Positions 14,603 through 23,422 of a stretch of 64,000 nt of DNA are shown here, piece after piece. The translations under genes and the position numbers were made by a program. Source of the DNA: Peptoniphilus lacydonensis (GTDB lineage: Bacteria > Bacillota > Clostridia > Tissierellales > Peptoniphilaceae); contig NZ_FNWF01000002.1 in the NCBI RefSeq assembly GCF_900106515.1, positions 30,001 through 94,000 of the forward strand. The letters run 5' to 3'. Below the pieces are notes generated by a model, which did not search any database, was not told the origin of the DNA, and worked only from the letters and a program-made list of their open reading frames with translations. Positions within the stretch are counted from its first letter, which is position 1. Every line of letters begins with the position of its first letter.

Positions 14603-15898
14603 ATGCTTAATTATTTTTTTAAAAGATTAAAGAAAATTATTTGTTTTGTATTAATTTTAATTATATTAATGGTCATCACTATTTTTGGGATATTTTATGC
14701 AAGTTTTAAATACTCTTCAGAATATAAAAATCCATCTCATGTATATGAATATATTAAAAATAATAAAATTCATAATATATATTTAACAAAAGACAATTGT
14801 AAATTTTTAAAACAAAATGATATATGGGCAGTTAGAATAAATAAAAGTGGGAATGTAGTCGAAAACTACAATAAGCCAAGAGAAGTAAAATATAATTTTG
14901 AAATTACTGATGTGGCAAAATTTACGAGATATTATTTAAATGACTATCCAGTTTTTACTTTTATTGCAGGAGACGGTCTTATGGTATTAGGTTATCCAAA
15001 AAATTCTTTGGATAAGCTGCCTTCTAATTATTATAATTATGAAAAAATAAAATCCTATATTTTTATATTAATAATTGGTTTTTTTGCATTTTTAGCTGTA
15101 ATATATTTATTCTATATTTATGAGATAAAAAAGATTTTCAAAAGTTTAGATCCTCTGCAAAAGTCTATTAATAAAATTTTTGATGAAGATTATATATTTT
15201 TAGAAGAAAAGGGAGAATTAGAAAATATTTCTAGAACTATAAATGAGGCGAATAGTAATTTTTTAAAATTAAAAAACAGTCAGTCTAGTTGGTTAAGAGG
15301 AATTAGTCACGATATAAGGACACCTCTTACAAAATTATCTTGGGGATTAGAAGATATAAAAAATAGTGAAAATAGTAAAGAAATAGATAAGATGAATAAA
15401 GAAATATTAAAGATAAGTAAATTAATTGAAGATCTAAATTTGACAAAAAGTTTAGAAACTTTAAGTACAAATAATTTCACAGAAAAAGATCCAATTTATA
15501 CAATAAGAAAACTACTAGTCACAAAATTAAATGAAAATCCCAGTAAAGAGATTGTATTTACAAATAAATTAAATAGAAATGCAAAAATAAAAATGGACGA
15601 GCATTTATTTTACAGAATGCTTGAAAATATTTTGGAAAACAGCATAAAGTATTCAACGGAAAAGACTTTTATAACTTATGAAATTTTAAATCACAAATTG
15701 ATTATATCAATTCGTGATGAAATAGGTGTAATTCCTGAAAATGTTATAAGAAGATTGTATGAAGAAAATTTATCAGAAGTTAAAATTCATGGTATGGGTC
15801 TTTTTATTTCAAAACAAATATGCAAGCTTCATTGCGGAAAAATGGAAATAAAAAATTTATATCCTGGAGTTGAAGTTGTTTTTTTATTTACGATTTAA
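14603..15898 (+). CDS. Sensor histidine kinase
   Basis: 431 residues from ATG 14603 with GGAAAAGAG upstream; a TTG at 14585 inside the regulator gene is a less likely start. Two membrane helices (about 9-33 and 146-170) flank an extracellular domain of about 110 residues. Then comes a HAMP-like linker, the phospho-acceptor H-box WLRGISHDIRTPLTKLSW, the N-box LENILENSIKYS, and a shortened G region GMGLFISKQI. The extracytoplasmic domain may bind the drug or report transporter activity. It forms a pair with the OmpR regulator just upstream and is followed by a strong bidirectional terminator. Confidence 0.9.
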   Translation: MLNYFFKRLKKIICFVLILIILMVITIFGIFYASFKYSSEYKNPSHVYEYIKNNKIHNIYLTKDNCKFLKQNDIWAVRINKSGNVVENYNKPREVKYNFEITDVAKFTRYYLNDYPVFTFIAGDGLMVLGYPKNSLDKLPSNYYNYEKIKSYIFILIIGFFAFLAVIYLFYIYEIKKIFKSLDPLQKSINKIFDEDYIFLEEKGELENISRTINEANSNFLKLKNSQSSWLRGISHDIRTPLTKLSWGLEDIKNSENSKEIDKMNKEILKISKLIEDLNLTKSLETLSTNNFTEKDPIYTIRKLLVTKLNENPSKEIVFTNKLNRNAKIKMDEHLFYRMLENILENSIKYSTEKTFITYEILNHKLIISIRDEIGVIPENVIRRLYEENLSEVKIHGMGLFISKQICKLHCGKMEIKNLYPGVEVVFLFTI

Positions 15899-15930
15899 TA
15901 AAACTCATTATTGTATTTTCTTTCAATAAA

Positions 15931-15979
15931 AAGCTAACTATTATAAGTTTTAATCTAAAATACTTATAATAGTTAGCTT
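15931..15979. terminator. Bidirectional terminator after the two-component system
   Basis: AAGCTAACTATTATAAGT (15931-15948) and ACTTATAATAGTTAGCTT (15962-15979) are a perfect 18-bp inverted repeat with a 13-base loop. It lies between two converging genes. Confidence 0.85.
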
Positions 15980-16018
15980 AATTTGACATAAAGATTTTTA
16001 GCTACTGGCTAAATTAAT

Positions 16019-16549
16019 TTATTCGTAAATTGTAATGCTAGTTACAAAACCATCTTTTACTTCAATATTTATGGCATAACCCAAATCTTTTATTTGATTA
16101 TAATGTTTAAGAAATTCATCTTCTGAGTAAATTTCTGGGTTAATTGAAGCTCCTACAACTTTATATATTGTGTTATTGTTTGTAGTGAAAAAGTGGGCTC
16201 TATTAGCTAACATTTTGTCTACATTTGTTGATTCAGGATTTTTATTATAATCTAAAGTTCCTTTCACAACTAATACATCAGCATATTTAGTTATATCGTA
16301 GATTGATGGGCTTTGGAATTCTTTATCTCTCATTCCATTATTCTTAGCGAGAATTTGAGAGAAGTATGACCCATTGGCTTTTTGTAAGCATTTTTCGTCA
16401 GAAGTAGGGAAAGTCTTGGATTCAATATTAACCATTTGGTTGATATCTGATTTCCAATTATTCTCACTAGAGGCATTTACTGTACCAACACCAATTCCAC
16501 ATACTAATCCTGTTACTAAAAGTATTTTGTTTAAATTTTTGATGTTCAT
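16019..16549 (-). CDS. Small secreted protein of unknown function
   Basis: 176 residues with a clear Sec signal peptide: basic start MNIKNLNK, hydrophobic core, and a likely cut after VNA (residue 26). The mature part (about 150 residues) is soluble and slightly acidic. Recognisable pieces such as TKYADVLVVKGTLDYNK and VVGASINPEIYSEDEFLKHY suggest an alpha/beta extracellular domain, but I do not recognise the family. SD AGGAGG 5 bases before ATG. It is a single-gene transcript between the two-component system and yebC, facing the former. It may be a surface or host-directed product; nothing in the sequence proves it. Confidence 0.7.
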   Translation of the reverse strand: MNIKNLNKILLVTGLVCGIGVGTVNASSENNWKSDINQMVNIESKTFPTSDEKCLQKANGSYFSQILAKNNGMRDKEFQSPSIYDITKYADVLVVKGTLDYNKNPESTNVDKMLANRAHFFTTNNNTIYKVVGASINPEIYSEDEFLKHYNQIKDLGYAINIEVKDGFVTSITIYE

Positions 16550-16561
16550 TGTATCCTCCTA

Positions 16562-17020
16562 AATTATATTTATATTCTTCTCCTAACATTAAATTCGTAG
16601 ATTGGAAGAATTTGTTTTGGAGTATATTTTATTTCAAACTAGATAAAGTTTTAATATAAATTTTAAATATATTAATTTTAAATATATTATCGAGAATATT
16701 TTAAAATTTATAACCTTTTGAAATAATCTATTAACTCCGCAATTATTTTACTTCAGAAATAAAGTTTAATCAAGTACAAATTATTGTGTAAGTTAATATA
16801 ACAAAAAGTTTTAAAACTCTGTTTTATATAAATAATTTTGATTGATTTTTTATTGGTAATATAAATTTCTATTATGAAATTGTTAATTTTTTCTATACTT
16901 AAGTTATAAATTTTAGTTATAAGAGAGTAATGGACTTCGCTTTCTATTGACGATTTATAAAGATTTGTAATATAATAATAAATATACTAAAAATAGCGAT
17001 TTATATAGAAAGGTGATTAA
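16562..17020 (+). promoter_or_regulatory. AT-rich spacer with the yebC promoter
   Basis: No gene is visible in this 459-base gap between the secreted-protein gene and yebC. The only clear signal is a promoter for yebC: TTGACG (16947-16952), 18 bases, TATAAT (16971-16976). The expected start is near 16983, about 38 bases before ATG. The left part probably holds the minus-strand promoter of the secreted-protein gene, but no good boxes stand out. Confidence 0.6.
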
Positions 17021-17746
17021 ATGTCAGGACATTCTAAATGGAATAATATTAAAAATAAAAAAGGTAAAGAAGATGCAAAAAAAGGTAAAATTTTTACTAA
17101 ACTTGCAAGACAAATAACTGTGGCTGCTAAGGAAGGTGGACTTGATCCAGATTATAATCCTTCTCTTAAAGTTGCAATTGATAAAGCGAAGGCTGAAAAT
17201 ATGCCTAATGATAATATTGACAGAGCAATTGCAAAAGCTGGCGGCGGAGATAATGATGATAATTTTGAAGAAATCGTATATGAAGGTTATGGTCCAGGTG
17301 GAGTTGCTGTTATGGTAAATTGTCTTACTGATAATAGAAATAGAACTGCACCAGAGGTTAGACATATTTTTGATAAGTATAGCGGTAATTTAGGACAGCC
17401 CGGTTGTGTTTCTTTTATGTTTGACAAAAAAGGATCTCTAGGTGTTTTAAAGGAAGGACTTGATGAAGACGAATTTACTTTAATTGCAATTGATGCAGGT
17501 GCAGAAGATGTAATTGATAGAGGAGAAGCTTTCGAAATAATAACAGAACCAGAAGATTATCATAATGTTAGAAAGACTTTAGAAGAATCTGGCCGTTCTT
17601 TTGTTGAATCTGATATAACTTTTATTCCTCAAACAACAACTGAACTTACAGATGAAGATGATATTAAAAATATGGATAAATTAATTGATGCACTTGAAGA
17701 TAATGATGATGTGACAGATGTATATACTTCTTGGGAGAGAGATTAA
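17021..17746 (+). CDS. yebC: YebC/PmpR family regulator (TACO1 homologue)
   Basis: 241 residues, full length. Starts [21 protein letters not shown], the invariant N-terminus of the YebC family, and carries RAIAKAGG and [13 protein letters not shown]. Proteins of this family bind DNA as regulators (PmpR), and the YebC2/TACO1 branch helps ribosomes through polyproline stretches. SD AAAGGTGA before ATG. It heads an operon with deoC (overlap of one base at TAATG), lgt and more. Confidence 0.92.
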   Translation: MSGHSKWNNIKNKKGKEDAKKGKIFTKLARQITVAAKEGGLDPDYNPSLKVAIDKAKAENMPNDNIDRAIAKAGGGDNDDNFEEIVYEGYGPGGVAVMVNCLTDNRNRTAPEVRHIFDKYSGNLGQPGCVSFMFDKKGSLGVLKEGLDEDEFTLIAIDAGAEDVIDRGEAFEIITEPEDYHNVRKTLEESGRSFVESDITFIPQTTTELTDEDDIKNMDKLIDALEDNDDVTDVYTSWERD

Positions 17747-18405
17747 TGGAAATTAATAGAATTATTGATCATACTTTATTAAAACCTGGATCTACTGAAG
17801 AACAAGTTGAAAAACTTGTTAAAGAAGCAATAAAATGTAATTTTTATTCCGTTTGTGTAAATCCTATTTGGGTTAAAAAATGTTCAGAGATGTTAAAGGT
17901 CACTGAAGTTAAAGTATGTACTGTTATTGGTTTTCCTCTTGGAGCAAATACAAGGGAAACTAAAATTTTTGAAACAAAAAATGCAATTGAAAATGGTGCA
18001 AATGAAATTGATATGGTTATAAATATTGGTTTTATTAAATCTAAAAAATATTCTGAAGTGGAAGAAGAAATTTCTGAAATTGCAAAAATTTGCCACAAAA
18101 ATAATGCAATTTTAAAAGTTATTTTAGAAACTTGTCTTTTAAGTAAAGAAGAAATTGTAAAAGCATGTGAAATTTCTGAAAATTCTGGTGCAGATTTTGT
18201 AAAAACTTCTACTGGATTTTCAGATTCAGGTGCAGATAAAGAAGATGTGGCTTTAATGAAAAAGTCTGTTTCTGATAAAGTAAGAGTTAAAGCAAGTGGC
18301 GGAATTAGAGATTATAAAAAAGCGATGGAAATGGTTGAAAGTGGAGCTGACAGACTTGGAGTTTCAGCTGGAGTTGAAATTTATGAAAAGAGTAAATCAA
18401 TATGA
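17746..18405 (+). CDS. deoC: Deoxyribose-phosphate aldolase
   Basis: 219 residues from ATG 17746, which overlaps the yebC stop. It splits 2-deoxyribose 5-phosphate into acetaldehyde and glyceraldehyde 3-phosphate in nucleoside breakdown. The Schiff-base Lys153 lies in FVKTSTGF, and Lys182 in VKASGGIRD assists. The N-terminus INRIIDHTLLKP and the segment VCTVIGFPLG fit the family. Cytoplasmic TIM barrel of normal length. The stop overlaps the lgt ATG (ATGA), so translation is coupled. Confidence 0.95.
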   Translation: MEINRIIDHTLLKPGSTEEQVEKLVKEAIKCNFYSVCVNPIWVKKCSEMLKVTEVKVCTVIGFPLGANTRETKIFETKNAIENGANEIDMVINIGFIKSKKYSEVEEEISEIAKICHKNNAILKVILETCLLSKEEIVKACEISENSGADFVKTSTGFSDSGADKEDVALMKKSVSDKVRVKASGGIRDYKKAMEMVESGADRLGVSAGVEIYEKSKSI

Positions 18406-19163
18406 GAATAAATCCTGTGGCTTTTAACCTTTTTGGTTTAGAAGTTAGATGGTATGGAATCTTAATAGGTATTGGAGTTTTGTTGGCTGGAGTAGTCATT
18501 GAAAAAATGGCTGCGAAAAAAAATTACAAAGATGGTCTTTACAAGGATATTGTAAATGATATTTGTATTTTTGCTGTTTTAATTGGCGTATTAGGGGCGA
18601 GATTATATTATGTTGCCTTTGAGTGGAATTATTATAAGGAGCATCTCAATGAAATTTTTGCTATAAGAAATGGAGGTCTTGCTATTTATGGCGGAATAAT
18701 AGCGGGTGGTCTTGCTATATATTTTTTTAGTAAAAAGAAAAAAATAAAATTTTTGACTTTAGCAGATTGTGTTGCTCCAGGACTTGCACTTGCTCAATCA
18801 ATTGGTAGATGGGGAAATTATATTAATGGAGAAGCTCATGGTGGCGTTACAGATGTTCCTTGGGCAATTCTTGTCAATGGACAAAGAGTTCATCCAACAT
18901 TTTTTTATGAATCTGCGGTGAATTTTTTCATATTTCTATTTTTATACTTTTATTTATCAAAAAGGCAGAAGTATGATGGACAGCTTTTTGCTTTTTATAC
19001 TATTGTATATGGTATTGCAAGATTTTTTATTGAAGGAATGCGAACAGATTCTCTTTATATGGGGACATTTAGAGTTTCGCAAATTGTGAGTATTGGAATT
19101 ATAATTATAGGAATTATAATTAGTGTAATTGGTAGAAAAAATTTACAAAAAAATAATAATTAA
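18402..19163 (+). CDS. lgt: Prolipoprotein diacylglyceryl transferase
   Basis: 253 residues, about seven membrane helices. Transfers diacylglycerol from phosphatidylglycerol to the lipobox Cys of prelipoproteins. The signature SIGRWGNYINGEAHG (about 130-144) matches GRxGNxxNxE, and the essential Arg is present. HPTFFYES and RFFIEGMRTDS are further conserved parts. ATG overlaps deoC by four bases. Integral membrane protein. A terminator follows at 19166. Confidence 0.95.
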   Translation: MRINPVAFNLFGLEVRWYGILIGIGVLLAGVVIEKMAAKKNYKDGLYKDIVNDICIFAVLIGVLGARLYYVAFEWNYYKEHLNEIFAIRNGGLAIYGGIIAGGLAIYFFSKKKKIKFLTLADCVAPGLALAQSIGRWGNYINGEAHGGVTDVPWAILVNGQRVHPTFFYESAVNFFIFLFLYFYLSKRQKYDGQLFAFYTIVYGIARFFIEGMRTDSLYMGTFRVSQIVSIGIIIIGIIISVIGRKNLQKNNN

Positions 19164-19165
19164 AC

Positions 19166-19193
19166 TTGGACTAGGAAACTAGTCTAATTTTTT
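19166..19193 (+). terminator. Intrinsic terminator between lgt and queH
   Basis: TTGGACTAG (19166-19174), loop GAAA, CTAGTCTAA (19079+100 to 19187), then TTTTTT to 19193. Nine pairs with one G-T. The queH SD follows directly, so it may allow partial read-through. Confidence 0.75.
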
Positions 19194-19203
19194 AGGTGAT
19201 ATT

Positions 19204-19815
19204 TTGAATAAAATTAATTACAATTTGGAAATGGAAAAAATAATAAAAAATATTGATATAAAAGATAGACCGAAGCTCTTATTACATTCTTGTTGCGGGC
19301 CTTGTTCTTCTGCAGTTCTGGAAAGGATAAACAAATTTTTTGATATAGATGTTTTTTATTATAATCCCAATATAAATAGTGAAAGGGAATTTTATAGACG
19401 AGCTAATGAACAAATAGAACTTGTTAAGAATTTAAATTTAGATTATAAAATTTCTGTTGAAGTTGTAGAATATAATCACAATGAGTTTTTAGATTATATA
19501 AAAGGTCTTGAAAAATATAAAGAGGGTGGAGCTAGATGTTTTAAATGCTATAAAGAAAGGCTAGAAAAAACAGCAGAATATGCTTCTAAAAATAATTATG
19601 ATTACTTCACTACAACTTTATCAATATCACCACATAAAGACTCGCAAATAATAAATAGAATTGGGGAATTTGTTTCTAAAGAATACAATGTAAAATATCT
19701 ATTTTCAGATTTTAAAAAGAAAAATGGATTTAAAAGATCAGTGGAACTTACAGATAAATTTAATATGTATAGACAAAATTATTGCGGATGTGAATTTAGT
19801 AGGGGTGAAGATTGA
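19204..19815 (+). CDS. queH: Epoxyqueuosine reductase QueH
   Basis: 203 residues, TTG start with AGGTGAT upstream. QueH reduces epoxyqueuosine in tRNA to queuosine and replaces QueG in many anaerobes. Conserved cysteines lie in LLHSCCGPCSS (about 27-37) and RCFKCYKERL (about 113-122), the iron-sulfur and metal site; SISPHKDSQIINRIG and NYCGCEFS complete the family pattern. The rest of the queuosine pathway is not in the window. Its stop overlaps the next start by four bases. Confidence 0.92.
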   Translation: MNKINYNLEMEKIIKNIDIKDRPKLLLHSCCGPCSSAVLERINKFFDIDVFYYNPNINSEREFYRRANEQIELVKNLNLDYKISVEVVEYNHNEFLDYIKGLEKYKEGGARCFKCYKERLEKTAEYASKNNYDYFTTTLSISPHKDSQIINRIGEFVSKEYNVKYLFSDFKKKNGFKRSVELTDKFNMYRQNYCGCEFSRGED

Positions 19816-20996
19816 AAAATTTAAAAAATATTTCTATAGCCGTATCTGTACTATTGTTGGGAGTTTTTTTGTTTGTTTTCAATGAAAATAATTTTGATTT
19901 TGAAATGAATTCAGATAAGAGTCATATTGATAAATCTAATAAAAGTGAAGAATTAAAAAATGAAATAAAAGAAAACAAATCAGAAGTAGAAATTTTTGCT
20001 ATGGGAGATATGATTTTCCATCAGCCAATTGTGAAAAATTATAAAACAGAAAATTCTTTTGATTTTACTCCTATTTTTCAAAATATTTCAGAAGATATAA
20101 ATGAAGCGGATATTGCCATTGCCAATTTTGAAGGTTCTGTAAATTCAAATAGAGCGCTTTCAGGATTTCCACTTTTCAATTTTCCTAAAGAGAGTATATC
20201 TTCTCTTAAAAATGTAGGATTTGATGTTTTGTCGACTGCAAACAATCACTGTCTTGACACAGGTATTGATGGATTAGCTGAAACTATATCTGTTATAAAT
20301 GAAAATAATATGAAATCTTTTGGAACTTTTACTGAGGACATTGACAAAGGAATTGTTGTGGAAGAAAAAGGAATAAAAATTGGACTTATTTCTTTTACTG
20401 ATACTTTAAATGGTATGGATTCTTTAATGATAGGTAAAGAATATTCTGTAAATAATTTCTCACAAGATGTAGAATCGGATATTAAAAAATTAAAAGATAA
20501 ATCTGATATTGTAATAGTATATCCTCATTGGGGAAATGAATATCAACTTGTTCCAAATGAAAGGCAAATTTATTTAAAAGAAAAATTACAAGAATATGGA
20601 GCAGATATAATTTTGGGATCGCATCCTCATGTTCTTCAAAAATATGAGGTTGAAGAAAAAAATAACAAAAAATACTTTACAATTTATTCTATGGGCAATG
20701 CTCTTTCTAATCAAAGAGTTGAAAATCTGAAAAAAAGTGGCGTTGACACAGGTGCAATTGTCAAATTAATTATAGAAAAGGACAATAACACAAAAGATAC
20801 AAATATAAAATCTTATGGTGTCTATCCTACTTATGTAGATAGATATAGAAAAAATGGGAAACTAAACTACGACATAATAAAACTTGAAGATGTAGTTGAA
20901 GGCGGGAAATTAAACAAAGTTACAAGACCAGAATTAAAAAATGTTGCGGATAAAAAACTTAGCGATGCTTTAAGAGTATTAAAAGGAGAAATATGA
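19812..20996 (+). CDS. CapA family protein (poly-gamma-glutamate/metallophosphatase type)
   Basis: 394 residues, TTG start overlapping queH. An N-terminal membrane anchor (about 7-24) is followed by a charged linker and a CapA domain (about 60-360). Motifs: FAMGDMIFH, IANFEGSV, TANNHCLDTGIDGL, VYPHWGNEYQ and LGSHPHVLQK. Asp, Asn and His in these places form a two-metal site. CapA proteins serve poly-gamma-glutamate capsule or peptide hydrolysis on the outer face of the membrane. No capB or capC partner lies nearby, so capsule formation cannot be inferred. Confidence 0.88.
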   Translation: MKNLKNISIAVSVLLLGVFLFVFNENNFDFEMNSDKSHIDKSNKSEELKNEIKENKSEVEIFAMGDMIFHQPIVKNYKTENSFDFTPIFQNISEDINEADIAIANFEGSVNSNRALSGFPLFNFPKESISSLKNVGFDVLSTANNHCLDTGIDGLAETISVINENNMKSFGTFTEDIDKGIVVEEKGIKIGLISFTDTLNGMDSLMIGKEYSVNNFSQDVESDIKKLKDKSDIVIVYPHWGNEYQLVPNERQIYLKEKLQEYGADIILGSHPHVLQKYEVEEKNNKKYFTIYSMGNALSNQRVENLKKSGVDTGAIVKLIIEKDNNTKDTNIKSYGVYPTYVDRYRKNGKLNYDIIKLEDVVEGGKLNKVTRPELKNVADKKLSDALRVLKGEI

Positions 20997-21682
20997 AAAA
21001 AGATATAGTTCCTGGAACTAATTATGTTATTTTTCAAAATGAAGATGAATTTAAGTATACAACTGATTCACTAATACTTTCTTCTTTTGTAAAAAGTGGA
21101 AAAAAGTCAATCGATTTAGGTTGTGGAACTGGAATTTTATCTCTTAGAGTTATAGATAGGTTTGAAAAAGTTTATTCTGTAGATATAAATAAAAATGTTA
21201 TTTGTAGCTTTCAGAAGTCTATTAAAGAAAATAATCTTGAAGAAAAAATAAAAATTATTGAAGAGGATATTTTTAATCTAAAAAATATTTATGAAACTAA
21301 TTGTTTTGATTCAGTTATTTTTAATCCACCCTATTATAATTACGAAAATATTAAGTTTAATACAATGTCTGCAAAACATTTTTTTGATATGGAAAAGGGA
21401 CTTTATATAATTAATTATATTTTGAAAAATTCTGGAAAACTCTATTTGATTTATCCTACATATAGACTGGCAGAGATTATTTACAAAATTAATAAAAGTG
21501 GTCTTTTTGTGAAAGATATTGTAAATATACATGGAAATAAAAATAAAAAAGCAAAGTCATCTATAATTATTGCAAAAAAACAAGCAAGTTTTGGGAATGA
21601 TTTTAGAGATTTTTATATAAGAGATGGAAAAAATTATACACTCGAAATGGAAAGAGTTTATAGAAATGAGGTAATACTTTGA
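20993..21682 (+). CDS. tRNA1(Val) adenine-37 N6-methyltransferase-like (TrmN6)
   Basis: 229 residues. SAM-dependent class I methyltransferase with motif I DLGCGTGILSL (about 39-49) and catalytic motif IV FNPPYYN (about 106-112), the NPPY motif of N6-adenine and glutamine methylases. The N-terminus with TTDSLILSSFV matches YfiC/TrmN6-type proteins. It overlaps capA by four bases and is followed by rsmI with overlap, the same order seen in many Firmicutes, where this gene precedes a GIY-YIG gene and rsmI. Confidence 0.85.
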   Translation: MKKDIVPGTNYVIFQNEDEFKYTTDSLILSSFVKSGKKSIDLGCGTGILSLRVIDRFEKVYSVDINKNVICSFQKSIKENNLEEKIKIIEEDIFNLKNIYETNCFDSVIFNPPYYNYENIKFNTMSAKHFFDMEKGLYIINYILKNSGKLYLIYPTYRLAEIIYKINKSGLFVKDIVNIHGNKNKKAKSSIIIAKKQASFGNDFRDFYIRDGKNYTLEMERVYRNEVIL

Positions 21683-22473
21683 TTTATTTTTGTCCAACTC
21701 CTATTGGAAATTTAGGAGATATAACCTTAAGGACTTTAGACATTTTAAAATCTGTTGATATAATCTTCGCTGAAGATAAGAGAGTTACTATAAAACTTTT
21801 AAATCACTTTGGTATAAAAAAAGAACTTAGAACTTACCACAAATTTAACGAAGTTGAGGTGTCTCAAAAGATTATTAAAGAGATTAAAGACAAAGATATA
21901 GCAATAGTAACTGATGCAGGGATGCCTGGGATAAGTGATCCTGGAGAAGTTCTTGTAAAAAAATTGATAGAGGAAGATATTGATTTTAGAGTTCTTCCTG
22001 GCTCAAATGCAGCTCTTACTGCTTTAGTTTTATCTGGACTAGATACAGAACATTTTCTTTTTTATGGTTTTACTTCAAGCAAATCTTCTGCAAGAAAAAA
22101 AGAATTTGAAAATTTAAAAAATTTAAAATTTACTATGATTTTTTATGAAGCACCTCATAGGATAAAAGATTTTTTAAAAGATGTTTATGAAATTTTTGGA
22201 AATAGAAATATTTCTATATCAAGAGAAATTACGAAAGTTTTTGAAGAAACAATTAGGTCGAATACATCTGAGATTTTGGGAAAAGAAATAACTGAAAAAG
22301 GTGAATTTGTAATCGTATTAGAGGGGAGTAATGAAGAAGTTACTTATGATATAAAAAAACTTTTGTTAGAAGAAATTAATAAGGGAACAAAAAAGTCCCA
22401 AGCTGTAAAAGAAATTTCTAAAAAACATAATATTCCTAAAAATGAAGTTTACAAGGAGAGTTTAGATCTATGA
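21679..22473 (+). CDS. rsmI: 16S rRNA cytidine-1402 2'-O-methyltransferase
   Basis: 264 residues, TTG start overlapping the previous stop. It methylates the ribose of C1402 in the decoding centre. PTPIGNLGDITLRTLDILK, FAEDKR, TDAGMPGISDPG and PGSNAALTALVLSG give the tetrapyrrole-methylase-like fold. The C-terminal KKSQAVKEISKKHNIPKNEV is the usual helical end. Slightly short for the family (about 275-290). Confidence 0.95.
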   Translation: MIYFCPTPIGNLGDITLRTLDILKSVDIIFAEDKRVTIKLLNHFGIKKELRTYHKFNEVEVSQKIIKEIKDKDIAIVTDAGMPGISDPGEVLVKKLIEEDIDFRVLPGSNAALTALVLSGLDTEHFLFYGFTSSKSSARKKEFENLKNLKFTMIFYEAPHRIKDFLKDVYEIFGNRNISISREITKVFEETIRSNTSEILGKEITEKGEFVIVLEGSNEEVTYDIKKLLLEEINKGTKKSQAVKEISKKHNIPKNEVYKESLDL

Positions 22474-23414
22474 ATAATATACCTGAACTTGAAGAACAAA
22501 TAAAAAGTGTAAATTTAAATTTAAAAGGTAAATATGATTTTGTATTTAAAATAAATAATTCAAATTTTAGAGAAAAATTAAATTTAAATGTTGGTAAGAT
22601 TATAAAAATGAAGAAATTTGAAAAAAAAGATTTGATAAAATATAAAAAGACTGTGGGAGTAGATGGTTCTAATAATATATCTGGTGGTGCGTTCCCACAT
22701 TTCATCGAGATATTTCAAGGTCTTGCCAAGTCCACAGATGGGAATGAAGTTTATAAAACAAGAGTATACACACCTACTTTAAATGAGAGATATGGTGAAA
22801 AAAATTTATCTCAAGAATTTTTGGCAAAGATAGAAATAGAAACAGCCTTGGAATATATAGATAAGTATGATCTTGACTATTTAATGATGGATGGAGGATT
22901 CATTAGATATAAAATACATTGTCTTGATTTATTTAAAGAACTTAGAGAAGTTTGTGAAGAAAAAAATATTGTTCTTTTTGGAGTAATAAAAGACATAAAG
23001 ACAAATGTAATAGCTAGAAGTCTTAATTTTGATAAAAGTATTTATGATAGAGAAATTCTATTTAATAGACTTGGACTTGGAGAGGCACTTTTAATTAGAA
23101 ATGAAATTAATAAAAAATATATAGAAAATGATTTGGGAGAAGGGTTCTCATCGGCTTTTATGCGAACGTCAAAATTTCCTGGAGCAATAGGTGCTGATAT
23201 TCTAGATACACAAGAAAAATATTTTGAAGAAGTTTGCAGTTTAATTTATACTTTAACACCGATGTCTTCTCGTGGAGTTCCACTTTGGCTTGATATTGTA
23301 GATAAGGAAGTAAAAATAACTGATGAAATTTTGAAAATGCTTTTGGAAGAATATTTAGATAGGGATATTTATGAAAGATTTTTTATTTCTGAGAGAGATA
23401 AAAGGACTTTGTAG
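22470..23414 (+). CDS. nurA: NurA-type 5'-3' nuclease
   Basis: 314 residues. NurA nucleases resect DNA ends together with the HerA translocase. The metal-binding Asp in VGVDGSNN (about 64-71) and in YLMMDGGFIRY (about 144-154) give the RNase H-like core. MRTSKFPGAIGADI and DIVDKE at the end fit the family. ATG overlaps rsmI by four bases and herA begins 8 bases after the stop, so nurA-herA sit in one transcript with housekeeping genes. Catalysis is predicted from motifs only. Confidence 0.88.
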   Translation: MNNIPELEEQIKSVNLNLKGKYDFVFKINNSNFREKLNLNVGKIIKMKKFEKKDLIKYKKTVGVDGSNNISGGAFPHFIEIFQGLAKSTDGNEVYKTRVYTPTLNERYGEKNLSQEFLAKIEIETALEYIDKYDLDYLMMDGGFIRYKIHCLDLFKELREVCEEKNIVLFGVIKDIKTNVIARSLNFDKSIYDREILFNRLGLGEALLIRNEINKKYIENDLGEGFSSAFMRTSKFPGAIGADILDTQEKYFEEVCSLIYTLTPMSSRGVPLWLDIVDKEVKITDEILKMLLEEYLDRDIYERFFISERDKRTL

Positions 23415-23422
23415 GAGGAAAA

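Noticed and set aside
17024-17365. Long minus-strand frame inside yebC
   Set aside because: Low-complexity Ile/Phe/Ser translation typical of antisense of an AT-rich gene.
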